Of a stretch of 23,241 nucleotides of DNA, positions 18,401-23,241 are shown in pieces; the stretch's first letter is position 1, and every line of letters starts with the position of its first letter. The notes under the pieces were generated by a model. That model was not told the DNA's origin and did no database searches. It saw only the letters and a program-made list of their open reading frames with translations. Both the position numbers and the translations under genes were made by a program. Source of the DNA: an uncultured Veillonella sp. (GTDB taxonomy: Bacteria > Bacillota > Negativicutes > Veillonellales > Veillonellaceae); contig CAAEOZ010000023.1 in assembly GCA_900757715.1 (NCBI GenBank), forward strand, positions 1 to 23,241, read 5' to 3'.

Positions 18401-21400
18401 TTGATACCGTTTGGCATTACGTAGGTCTTGCCGCCTACGGTCAAACCACTACTATTAATGGTTGTTCCGCCAGCTGTTACGCTATCCAAACCAGTTAATG
18501 TTTTAGCTAGTTTCACATTTAATGTGCTGCCATCAGACACGACACCGATATTATTGTCCGTAAGATCCGCCGTAGCACCACCTTTAATGGTAACAGTATC
18601 ACCCAACTTTTTATTAATCGCAGCACCGCTATCACCGTTAAAGTTTAACCCTTTATTGATATTAGTTACATTTGTATTAACCTTATCATTAACGGATTTC
18701 AACTGATCTTCCGTAGCAGCACGACCACTTACAGCTTGAGGATTATCCGCGTTCCAAGACTTATTATCGAGCCCTGTCACAAAGTTACCGTTTGCACCGC
18801 CAGCACCACCAGCTTGTTTGCCCATAGTCACAGTGCCAGCTTTCACAGTATCAGCAGCAGTAACAGTAGTAACATTGAGATCTTTCTTTAATTTAAGACC
18901 GATCTTCGTATCGTCACCGGTTTGACTGATTTCTGTCGTGATATTATCATCGCCATTTACCGTTACCTTGGAACCCAATTTATTGGTCTTAGTTCCGCCT
19001 GTATCCGCATCAAACTTGAGACCTGTGTTAATCACATCATTCTTCGCAGTTGATATATTATTGTTTAGCTCGGTTTTTGCATTATCTATATTACCGTTCA
19101 GTTCAGTTTTAGCGTCATTAATATTTTTATTGAGCTCAGTTTTGGCATCACCGATATTTTTGTTTAATTCAGTTTTAGCATTATTAATATTGTTATTTAA
19201 TTCGGTTTTAGCCGCATGAAGTTGACCACCGTTAACTGCCTCTTTGGAATTAGCCGCCACTTCACCATCAGCAACATTAGTTATTTTCTTGTCATTCGCA
19301 TTAATACCGTTCGGAGTTACATAGGTCTTACCGCCTACGGTCAAACCACTACTATTGATCGTTGTACCCCCAGCCGTTACGCTATCCAAACCGGTTAATG
19401 TCTTAGCTAGTTTCACATTTAATGTGCTACCATCAGATACGACACCGATATTATTGTCCGTCAAATTCGCAGCCGCTGCACCACCCTTGATGCTAAGCTT
19501 ATCGCCCAACTGTTTGTTGATTGCAGCACCACTGTCTCCATCAAAGTTAAGACCTTTAGCAATAGTTGTATTGATTGTAGAGATAGCATTTTTATTGGTC
19601 GCAATATCTTGTGTGTTCTGAGTAATATTTTGCTTGTTTTGTGCAATATCAGTCTTATTTTTACCGATATCAGTAGTATTTTGAGCTATATCAGTCTTGT
19701 TCTTAGTTATATCTTGTTTATTCTTACCGATATCAGTCGCATTTTGAGCAATGTCAGTTGTGTTCTGAGCTATTTTATCCTTATTTGTGTTAACTTGCGT
19801 ATTAACAGTTTTTAACTGATCTTCCGTTGCAGCACGACCACTTACAGCTTGCGGATTATTTACATTCCAAGCTGTATTAGTAAGGCCTGTTACAGTCCCT
19901 GCAGTTCCATCCACATTTACAGGATGTGCTGTACCTACCGTAAGTTTATTACCCAATCCAACAGTGAATTCCTTACCACCATTTGCGTTGGTACCTTCTG
20001 TTACGGTTACATTCGCGTCTTTCCCTTTTACCGTAGTGGCCTTAGCAGTACCACCGATAGCACTTTGTAATTGACTGAAATTAACCGCATCGTTAGGATC
20101 TGTACCATTAGCAACACCGGTAATCTTTTGATTATTCGCATTAATGCCATTAGGTGTTACATAGGTTCTAGCACCTACACTCAAACCATTTCTACTAATA
20201 GTAGTATTTCCTGCATTAACGCTATCCAAACCTGTTAAATGTTTTGCCAATTTTACATTTAATCTACCGGTACCATCAGATACAACACCAATATTATTAT
20301 CGGATAATGCCCCTGTAGCACCGCCTTTAACGACTAGAGTATCACCTAATTTTCTCTTAATCGTAGCACCTGTATCGCCGTTAAAATTGAGTCCTTTTTC
20401 AAGAGTAGTATTGATAGTGTTAATATCATTCTTATTAGTAGTGATATCACCTTGTATTTTTGTGATATTTCGTTCATTGTTACCAATACGACTTGAGTTA
20501 TCTGAGATACTCTGCGTATTTCGATTAATAAAATACTGATTGGAATTAACTTTCTCATTAACCCGCTTTAACTGATCTTCTGTAGCAGCACGACCAGATA
20601 CAGGTGTAGGATTATTTAAATCCCAATTTTTATTAGTAAGACCTGTTATATGTCCATTAGAACCATCTACTGTTACCGGATGTGATGCGTTTCGGCCTAC
20701 AACGATTGTACTGTTTAATCCGACAGTATATTCCTTACCGCCATATGCATTAGTACCTTCTAATATTCTTATGTTCGGATCTTGTTCTTTCACCGTAGTC
20801 AATTTAGGAATACGATTAGCCACATCTTGTAATTGACTATAGTTAACTGCATCACTGCCGCCATTCCCAGGTGCAACACCGGAAATTTTTTGATTATTAG
20901 CATAAATACCGCTTGAGGATACATAGAGCTTACCGCCTACAGACAACCCCCTATTATCAATCGTGGTGTTTCCTGTTGTTACGCTGTCCAAACCGGTTAC
21001 TTTTTTAGCCAATTTTACATTTAATGTGCCGTTAGCTTCGGCCTGAACACCGATATTACCATCGGACATAGCACCTCTGGCACCGCCCTTAATAACCGTC
21101 GTTTGACCTAACTGTCTGTTGAATGCGGTACCAGTATCACCATCAAATCCCAGGCCTTTATCGATATTGTCTTTATTATATCTAATAGCATCATGGATTG
21201 TGCTTTTGCCTGTAAGACCAATATTGCTCATCGTCAACTTACCGGTATCAGGATCGAGAGTTGCATTACCGCCAAGAATATTTTTAGTTGTAGTGGCTAA
21301 ATTTCCCAAACTATTTGCGACACCAAACAATTGACTACCGTTAATAGCATCTGTAGACGAAGCATTCATACGACCTGCAGCCACATTTGTAATCGTACGT

Positions 21401-22428
21401 TTTACCGTATCATTACCGATACTTACAGTAGAATCTGCCGTTCCCCCCGCTAAATTCTTATACCACAAACCATTTACAAGCTGATTTGGGGTACTTACTG
21501 TGTTATCAGTTTTAGAATTTGCACCTAATGCAACTGAACGTTCATGTCCGGCATTAGCAGACACACCTAAAGCCATAGAATTTGTTTTCTCTGCTTTACT
21601 GCTCAAACCTAAGGCCACAGAGCCTTCTGCTCCTGTAGACGTGGAAGACCTAACCCCTAAAGCTAAAGAATTCCCACCGGATGCGACTGAGCCTTCACCG
21701 GCCGCAATATCGGCGTAACCATTTGTCGTACTAGCCCAACCAAGTGCCGTGGAATGAGAGCTGTTTGTAGTCGAATTCGTTCCCAGTGCAGAAGAGCCTT
21801 CTTTGAAAGCTCTAGCACCATTACCAATAGCTACCGCCCAGTCAGCTCGCGATTGTGACCCATTCCCCATCGATATGGCACCGCCACCACCGGCTTTAGC
21901 ATCGTTACCAAAAGCCATGGAGGATCCTCCCCAGGCGCGCGCATTTGTACCAAATGCCTGATCATTATCTTTTCCTACAAGTTGATCAGCATCATTATAT
22001 CCAGCCCGGGAATTATTACCTAAAGCAAATCCATTTTTTGAAAATGATTTAGTCAAATTCCCTATTGCTACACCATTATCAGCAGAAACTGTTGCCGTTC
22101 TACCTATTGCAACACCTTGCACATAACCACTACTAACAACAGCTCCGGTACCCATAGCCACACTGTTATCTGCCAATGCTTTACTATTGTCACCTATCGC
22201 TACAGTACCCTCTTTAGCTTGGGCATTATCACCCCATTTTAATGTAGATGCCTGTGCTTCAGTTGGTATAATCCCTCCTGCTAACATAACAGTACAAATA
22301 GAAATGCCAATCATCTTGGCAAATACCGATGTCATTGTCGAACGTTTCGACATATTCTTCGCTGTTTCAGCTACAACGACATAACATCCTTTTGTACGAC
22401 TCCAGATTACTTTAAAAATTCGGTTCAT
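12178..22428 (-). CDS. Giant trimeric autotransporter adhesin (YadA-like, 3416 aa)
   Basis: Second complete TAA, expected to form a trimeric surface fibre. Residues 1-28 are an ESPR (MNRIFKVIWS...CYVVVAETAK). A hydrophobic segment follows, with likely cleavage after TEAQA at 60. The YadA head starts at once (about 65-310), and the neck is at about 345-368 (STDAINGSQL). The stalk has nine GLNFxGDxG...NNIGVV...LNVKLAK-type modules, three Asn-core heptad coiled coils, four 11-residue-repeat coiled coils, a pair of GKDG-rich modules and an IKAG beta-repeat array. The YadA anchor lies at about 3265-3339 (DPLEPTQVMAGIGNYRG...NAGVTRKFG). A 77-residue linker and coiled-coil tail follows. AAGGAG 9 nt upstream fixes the ATG. 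The only Cys I see are in the ESPR and signal region. The frame is intact. Binding partner is unknown. Confidence 0.97.
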   Translation of the reverse strand: MNRIFKVIWSRTKGCYVVVAETAKNMSKRSTMTSVFAKMIGISICTVMLAGGIIPTEAQASTLKWGDNAQAKEGTVAIGDNSKALADNSVAMGTGAVVSSGYVQGVAIGRTATVSADNGVAIGNLTKSFSKNGFALGNNSRAGYNDADQLVGKDNDQAFGTNARAWGGSSMAFGNDAKAGGGGAISMGNGSQSRADWAVAIGNGARAFKEGSSALGTNSTTNSSHSTALGWASTTNGYADIAAGEGSVASGGNSLALGVRSSTSTGAEGSVALGLSSKAEKTNSMALGVSANAGHERSVALGANSKTDNTVSTPNQLVNGLWYKNLAGGTADSTVSIGNDTVKRTITNVAAGRMNASSTDAINGSQLFGVANSLGNLATTTKNILGGNATLDPDTGKLTMSNIGLTGKSTIHDAIRYNKDNIDKGLGFDGDTGTAFNRQLGQTTVIKGGARGAMSDGNIGVQAEANGTLNVKLAKKVTGLDSVTTGNTTIDNRGLSVGGKLYVSSSGIYANNQKISGVAPGNGGSDAVNYSQLQDVANRIPKLTTVKEQDPNIRILEGTNAYGGKEYTVGLNSTIVVGRNASHPVTVDGSNGHITGLTNKNWDLNNPTPVSGRAATEDQLKRVNEKVNSNQYFINRNTQSISDNSSRIGNNERNITKIQGDITTNKNDINTINTTLEKGLNFNGDTGATIKRKLGDTLVVKGGATGALSDNNIGVVSDGTGRLNVKLAKHLTGLDSVNAGNTTISRNGLSVGARTYVTPNGINANNQKITGVANGTDPNDAVNFSQLQSAIGGTAKATTVKGKDANVTVTEGTNANGGKEFTVGLGNKLTVGTAHPVNVDGTAGTVTGLTNTAWNVNNPQAVSGRAATEDQLKTVNTQVNTNKDKIAQNTTDIAQNATDIGKNKQDITKNKTDIAQNTTDIGKNKTDIAQNKQNITQNTQDIATNKNAISTINTTIAKGLNFDGDSGAAINKQLGDKLSIKGGAAAANLTDNNIGVVSDGSTLNVKLAKTLTGLDSVTAGGTTINSSGLTVGGKTYVTPNGINANDKKITNVADGEVAANSKEAVNGGQLHAAKTELNNNINNAKTELNKNIGDAKTELNKNINDAKTELNGNIDNAKTELNNNISTAKNDVINTGLKFDADTGGTKTNKLGSKVTVNGDDNITTEISQTGDDTKIGLKLKKDLNVTTVTAADTVKAGTVTMGKQAGGAGGANGNFVTGLDNKSWNADNPQAVSGRAATEDQLKSVNDKVNTNVTNINKGLNFNGDSGAAINKKLGDTVTIKGGATADLTDNNIGVVSDGSTLNVKLAKTLTGLDSVTAGGTTINSSGLTVGGKTYVMPNGINANNQKITGLAKGTDPTDAVNFSQLQDAIGGTAKASTVKAKNSNITVEEGTNAAGGKEYTVGLGDKITLGTANPVSVDGTAGTVTGLTNTAWDVDNPQAVTGRAATEDQLKAVNTQVNTNKDKIAQNTTDIAQNATDIGKNKQDITKNKADIAQNTTDIGKNKTDIAQNKQNIAQNTQDITTNKNAISTINTTIAKGLNFDGDSGAVINKQLGDKLSIKGGAAAANLTDNNIGVVSDGSTLNVKLAKTLTGLESVTAGGTIINSVGLTVGGKNYVSPNGINANDQKITNVANGDVAANSKDAVNGSQLHDIKTELNKNISDAKTEMNKNIGDAKTELTNKGLRFDADNNAEKTNKLGSKVTVNGDDNITTEISQTGDDTKIGLKLKKDLNVTTVTATETVKAGTVTMGKQSDGATPANMGNYVTGLDNKTWSVTNPTAVSGRAATEDQLKTVTEAITTQGANATDFSLVANPAAGSNGDYTVDANGDVALTVQDKNHPDKTKTVTIKDVASKSELDKGLNFDGDSGTTINKKLGGTVAIKGGATAADLTDNNIGVVSDGTGTLNVKLAKTLTGLDSVTASGTTINSGGLTIGGKTYVSPNGINANDKKITNVANGDIAANSKDAVNGGQLHDAKTELNKNISDAKTELNKNIGDTKTELNKNIADTKTELNNNINDAKTELTNKGLRFDADNNDAKTNKLGSKVTVNGDDNITTEITQTGDDTKIGLKLKKDLNVTSVTATETVKAGTVTMGKQSDGVTPANTGNYVTGLDNKAWSIDNPTIASGRAATEDQLKTVSDEVKKQGASATDFSLVANPTAGSNGDYTVDANGDVALTVQDKNHPDKTKTVTIKDVASKSEVDKGLNFGGDSGTTINKKLGGIVAIKGGAAATDLTDNNIGVVSDGTGTLNVKLAKTLTGLDSVTAGGTTINSGGLTVGGKTYVSPNGINANDQKITNVADGNIAANSKDAVNGGQLHEAKTELNKNIADTKTELNKNIGDTKTELNKNIADTKTELNNNINDAKTELTNKGLRFDADNNDAKTNKLGSKVTVNGDDNITTEITQTGDDTKIGLKLKKDLNVTSVTATETVKAGTVTMGKQSDGATPANTGNYVTGLDNKTWNAGNVVSGRAATEDQLKQALAGQTDTGLKFNANVGGVQTNKLGSTITVQGEGKADDADYSGENIKTFIKQDAATGNTTINVKMNKNLKAESVKVGKDGKDGVSLTGPDTANDTDGKVAVTDKNGKDAVSMSGKDGIGHIGLTGKDGRSADIIAEKGAANLNGNEITRIKYKDENGTTHEVATKDDGMAYGGDSGTTIKKKLNEQLDIKGGVTNESELTENNIGVISKNNILNVRLAKNLKNLDSITFNNGTNGVNGKTVVNGEGMAVQDKDGNPLTAVTKDGVKITNGPSMTKDGIDASNKKITNVADGTDSKDAVNKSQLDKAAAAATTTVTAGNNVQVDKTTNADGSTNYKVGLKDQVTMGTDPTKQIAMDGTTGTIKAGDKVTIDGNKGTIKAGDKVEINGDKGTIKAGNVAIDGTNGTIKAGDKVTIDGKDGKIAVGKVSVDGKDGHVTGLENKDWDPNNITSGRAATEDQLQKSHKTLDNKINNLGDDITKKGMDFAGNTGDFHRDLGQKVTIKGEGQGADSDYSGENIKTVAENGNVTIKMAKNLKTDSVTTKTVTADTVTTDKVKVGKNGQDGVSITGPEAANGTDGKVAITGKDGEDAVSMSGKDGVGHIGLTGKDGRNADMIADKGDSDLGGNAITRIKYQDEQGKTHQVATKDDGMKYGGDSGNVINKKLNEQVNVIGGITDASKLTTEDNVGVVSDGTNLKVRMAKDLKGLTSVTTKDAAGNSTVVNGSGITITPASGNTVSLTKDGLNNGGKTISNVGPGVNGTDAVNVNQLKGVTEGMANAINSVAGETQRVGAHAAAMSALKPIQYDPLEPTQVMAGIGNYRGETAAALGVAHYTSEDTMFHAGVSVGSRHNMVNAGVTRKFGSSDEKKAIPERYKGGPISSMYVMQDEMTALKAENARMKAQDEKLTADYAALKEDNLRLQKDNEETKRQLALIMSRLGM
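12870..13340 (-). repeat. GKDG-rich stalk module, copy 2
   Basis: Residues about 3032-3187 begin VKVGKNGQDGVSITGP, continue with VSMSGKDGVGHIGLTGKDGR and TRIKYQDEQGKTH, and end in an NVGVV...LKVRMAKDLKGL segment. The module clearly repeats copy 1 at 14309-14775, offset 1437 bp (479 residues), at roughly 70% identity by eye. The Gly spacing is not the strict Gly-X-Y of collagen. Confidence 0.8.
13696..13937 (-). repeat. Tandem GTIKAGDKVTIDG beta-repeat array
   Basis: Residues about 2831-2911 contain successive 14-15-residue units: TGTIKAGDKVTIDG, KGTIKAGDKVEING, KGTIKAGNVAIDG, NGTIKAGDKVTIDG and DGKIAVGKVSVDG. They are followed by a LENKDW / AATEDQL exit. Alternating hydrophobic residues and regular Gly suggest a trimeric beta-structure such as a beta-roll or prism. 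Shorter relatives (INSGKVTINGT) occur in the 3440-aa adhesin. Confidence 0.8.
14309..14775 (-). repeat. GKDG-rich stalk module, copy 1
   Basis: Residues about 2553-2707 carry VKVGKDGKDGVSLTGP, VSMSGKDGIGHIGLTGKDGR, TRIKYKDENGTTH and an NNIGVI...LNVRLAKNLKNL segment. It is the partner of the copy at 12870-13340. The two copies flank the IKAG array, so the duplicated piece plus array forms a larger composite region near the membrane end of the stalk. Confidence 0.8.
15343..15474 (-). repeat. 33-bp x 4 array encoding 11-residue coiled-coil repeats
   Basis: Four units of the type TKTELNKNIGD, followed by a partial AKTELTNKGL. Hydrophobic Ala/Thr, Leu and Ile at 4/4/3 spacing give a hendecad pattern, known from right-handed stalk coiled coils in TAAs. 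The array sits directly after a DAVNGGQLH neck. Confidence 0.85.
16375..16506 (-). repeat. 33-bp x 4 array encoding 11-residue coiled-coil repeats
   Basis: Four AKTELNKNISD-type units followed by AKTELTNKGL, in the same place within the 1032-bp unit as the array at 15343-15474. The unit order and the residues at the variable positions differ slightly (IAD, IGD, ISD, IND). Confidence 0.85.
17407..17472 (-). repeat. 33-bp x 2 array encoding 11-residue coiled-coil repeats
   Basis: Only two units (IKTELNKNISD, AKTEMNKNIGD) lie between the QLH neck and AKTELTNKGL. It is the shortest of the four equivalent arrays. The difference from its neighbours is a whole number of 33-bp units, so the frame and the hendecad register are kept. 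Confidence 0.85.
17848..18036 (-). repeat. 21-bp x 9 array encoding Asn-core heptads
   Basis: Nine heptads such as DIAQNTT, DIGKNKT and DITKNKA place Ile at a and Asn at d. This matches the known N@d motif (IxxNTxx) of TAA stalks, in which Asn layers bind anions in the trimer core. A near-identical array lies 1740 bp away at 19588-19776. Confidence 0.85.
19048..19212 (-). repeat. 33-bp x 5 array encoding 11-residue coiled-coil repeats
   Basis: Five units: AKTELNNNINN, AKTELNKNIGD, AKTELNKNIND, AKTELNGNIDN and AKTELNNNIST. They are followed by the divergent exit AKNDVINTGL. It is the longest of the four hendecad arrays in this gene, directly after a QLHA neck. Confidence 0.85.
19588..19776 (-). 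repeat. 21-bp x 9 array encoding Asn-core heptads
   Basis: Nine heptads from KIAQNTT to DIATNKN with Ile at a and Asn at d. They then pass through AISTINT into the next GLNFDGD module. Same type and length as the array at 17848-18036. Confidence 0.85.
20407..20532 (-). repeat. Diverged array of six Asn-core heptads
   Basis: Six heptads (FINRNTQ, SISDNSS, RIGNNER, NITKIQG, DITTNKN, DINTINT) keep Ile at a and mostly Asn at d, with Ile replacing Asn in two. It is shorter and less regular than the two nine-heptad arrays. It occupies the equivalent place, between an AATEDQL neck and a GLNFNGD module, nearest the head. Confidence 0.75.
21500..22236 (-). repeat. YadA-like beta-roll head of the 3416-aa adhesin
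   Basis: Residues about 65-310 hold about 15 SxAxGxxAxA repeats (VAIGDNSKALADNSVAMGTG and onward) with only short insertions, such as YNDADQLVGKDNDQ near 137-150. It is smaller and more regular than the head of the 3440-aa protein and starts immediately after the signal peptide. Confidence 0.9.
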
Positions 22429-22826
22429 CTCGTCTTACTCCTTGCATAAAACTATCAGATTATATGAATATAATAAAATATTTTATAACTATTTTAAAAA
22501 GTAAAAATAAAGTTAATATATGGCTATTTACCGATGCATATCATATTAAACATATCATATTCTATGGTAAAAGTAAAAAATTTTTCACTCTACACTCACT
22601 TCCAAATCATAAATATTTATGAATATACAAAAACTCCGCCATATACCTTATGAATATGCTAAATGTACTAATTTTTTCGCATAAAATTAACTTCATGAAA
22701 AAAATGTATTTCACTTTAGTAAACTATTATGATCTAACTATTACTCACCTATTTTAATTACATTACAAAATACCATGACATATATATGCTCAAATAGCCA
22801 TTAAATCTATTTTTTGCATGCAAAAA
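22429..22826 (-). promoter_or_regulatory. AT-rich control region of the 3416-aa adhesin gene
   Basis: No gene is visible here. The Shine-Dalgarno AAGGAG is at 22438-22443. A TATAAT lies at 22459-22464 on the minus strand with only a weak -35 (TTATAA) 18 nt upstream. Other AT-rich pairs also fit, so the promoter is not settled. An 11-bp direct repeat CATATCATATT occurs at 22537-22547 and 22551-22561. A perfect 16-bp palindrome TTTTTGCATGCAAAAA spans 22811-22826 and overlaps the U-tract of the next terminator. Confidence 0.4.
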
Positions 22827-22855
22827 GGCGCCAAAAGCATTTCGCTTTTGGCGCC
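22827..22855 (-). terminator. Rho-independent terminator after the partial adhesin gene
   Basis: A perfect 12-bp stem GGCGCCAAAAGC/GCTTTTGGCGCC has a 5-nt loop. On the minus strand it runs into TTTTTGCATGC. It is also flanked by T residues on the plus strand, so it could act in both directions. It lies about 37 nt past the stop codon at 22893. Confidence 0.92.
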
Positions 22856-22892
22856 TTTTATAAGCACTGCCTTAACAATATATTATTTCATA

Positions 22893-23241
22893 TTATTTTA
22901 AGCCCGCTTGTTGCATCAATAATGCAATTTGTGCTCTCATTTCTTCATTGTCGCGTTGTACTTTTTCGTACTTAGCTTTCAAAGCAGTCATTTCATCTTG
23001 CATTACGTACATGGAGCTAATAGGGCCACCTTTGTAACGTTCAGGAACTGCTTTCTTCGCATCGGAAGTACCGAATTTACGAGTTACACCAGCATTTACC
23101 ATGTTATGGTGGCTACCAACAGATACACCTACATGGAACATTGTATCTTCTGCTGTGTAATGTGCAACGCCAAGAGCCGCCGCAGTTTCACCTCTGTAAT
23201 TACCGATACCGGCCATCACTTGAGTTGGTTCCAATGGATCA
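22893..23241 (-). CDS. Trimeric autotransporter adhesin, C-terminal anchor and tail (5' part off the window)
   Basis: Only the 3' end of a third TAA is present. In frame from the window edge it reads DPLEPTQVMAGIGNYRG, the start of the YadA anchor barrel, and continues to NAGVTRKFG near 23071. It then has the same PERYKGGPISSMYVMQDE linker as the 3416-aa protein and a short heptad coiled coil ending QQAGLK. The TTG at 23232-23234 is an internal Leu codon, not a start. Up to the linker the DNA closely resembles 12320-12585 with many synonymous differences, so this is an older paralogue and not a recent copy. With its own terminator it forms a separate unit upstream of the 3416-aa gene. Confidence 0.95.
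   Translation of the reverse strand, partial: DPLEPTQVMAGIGNYRGETAAALGVAHYTAEDTMFHVGVSVGSHHNMVNAGVTRKFGTSDAKKAVPERYKGGPISSMYVMQDEMTALKAKYEKVQRDNEEMRAQIALLMQQAGLK

Larger units (their letters stand above)
17400..20180 (-). repeat. Direct duplication with a 1740-bp offset (580 residues)
   Basis: The block 17400-18440 matches 19140-20180 base for base at a constant 1740-bp offset, with scattered mostly synonymous differences. The repeated block contains the end of an 11-residue-repeat array, a GGKxYVxPNGINAN neck, GLNFDGDSGA.INKQLGDKLSIKGG, and the nine-heptad Asn-core coiled coil. The intervening part differs. Confidence 0.8.

Noticed and set aside
15343..19776. Regular 21- and 33-bp repeats as a CRISPR array
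   Set aside because: There are no unique spacers. The repeats are contiguous, in frame and encode coiled coil within an open gene.
22453..22470. TATCAGATTA plus ATGAAT shared with 11767-11786 upstream of the other adhesin
   Set aside because: It lies at very different distances from the two genes and is in AT-rich DNA where such short matches are common.
22429..22826. Homopolymer tracts as phase-variation switches for the adhesin
   Set aside because: The longest A or T runs are about 7 nt and none sits clearly in a promoter spacer or at the gene start.
23232..23234. TTG as the start of a 113-residue protein
   Set aside because: The frame continues upstream as DPLEPTQ, matching the anchor of the 3416-aa adhesin. 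The TTG is an internal Leu codon of a gene cut by the window edge.

Overview
This window looks like part of a Veillonella-type genome (Negativicutes, a diderm Firmicute). The reasons are giant trimeric autotransporter adhesins (TAAs) with ESPR signal peptides and YadA-type membrane anchors, an AT-rich background, and stalk modules typical of Veillonella haemagglutinin-like proteins. No gene here proves the species, and I assign no vta or hag orthology.

Everything I can support is read from the minus strand, so gene order runs from high to low coordinates. At the right edge (22893-23241) is the 3' end of one TAA, with its terminator at 22827-22855. Next come an AT-rich control region and a complete 3416-residue TAA (12178-22428) with a terminator at 12034-12072. 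A well-formed sigma-A-type promoter (11992-12020) and a leader of about 330 nt precede a second complete TAA of 3440 residues (1335-11657). After a stable hairpin (1278-1314) comes a 249-residue secreted protein of unknown function (495-1244), which may be cotranscribed with the 3440-residue TAA, and a terminator at 303-350. The left edge (1-160) looks like the promoter and leader of an rRNA operon whose 16S gene would lie just outside the window.

The TAAs share one plan. An ESPR and signal peptide are followed by a YadA-like beta-roll head, a neck, a very long stalk of reused beta and coiled-coil modules, and a C-terminal beta-barrel anchor. The stalks are strongly repetitive. There are 33-bp units encoding 11-residue coiled-coil repeats, 21-bp units encoding heptads with Asn in the core, a 1032-bp period, a 1740-bp offset duplication and roughly 750-bp modules in alternating order.

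The least expected feature is that all three proteins continue past the last barrel strand into a conserved linker and a heptad coiled coil. This tail should lie in the periplasm, and its length differs between paralogues by whole heptads. The proteins probably act at the cell surface in adhesion, coaggregation or biofilm formation. The small secreted protein could be an accessory factor, but only its position suggests this.
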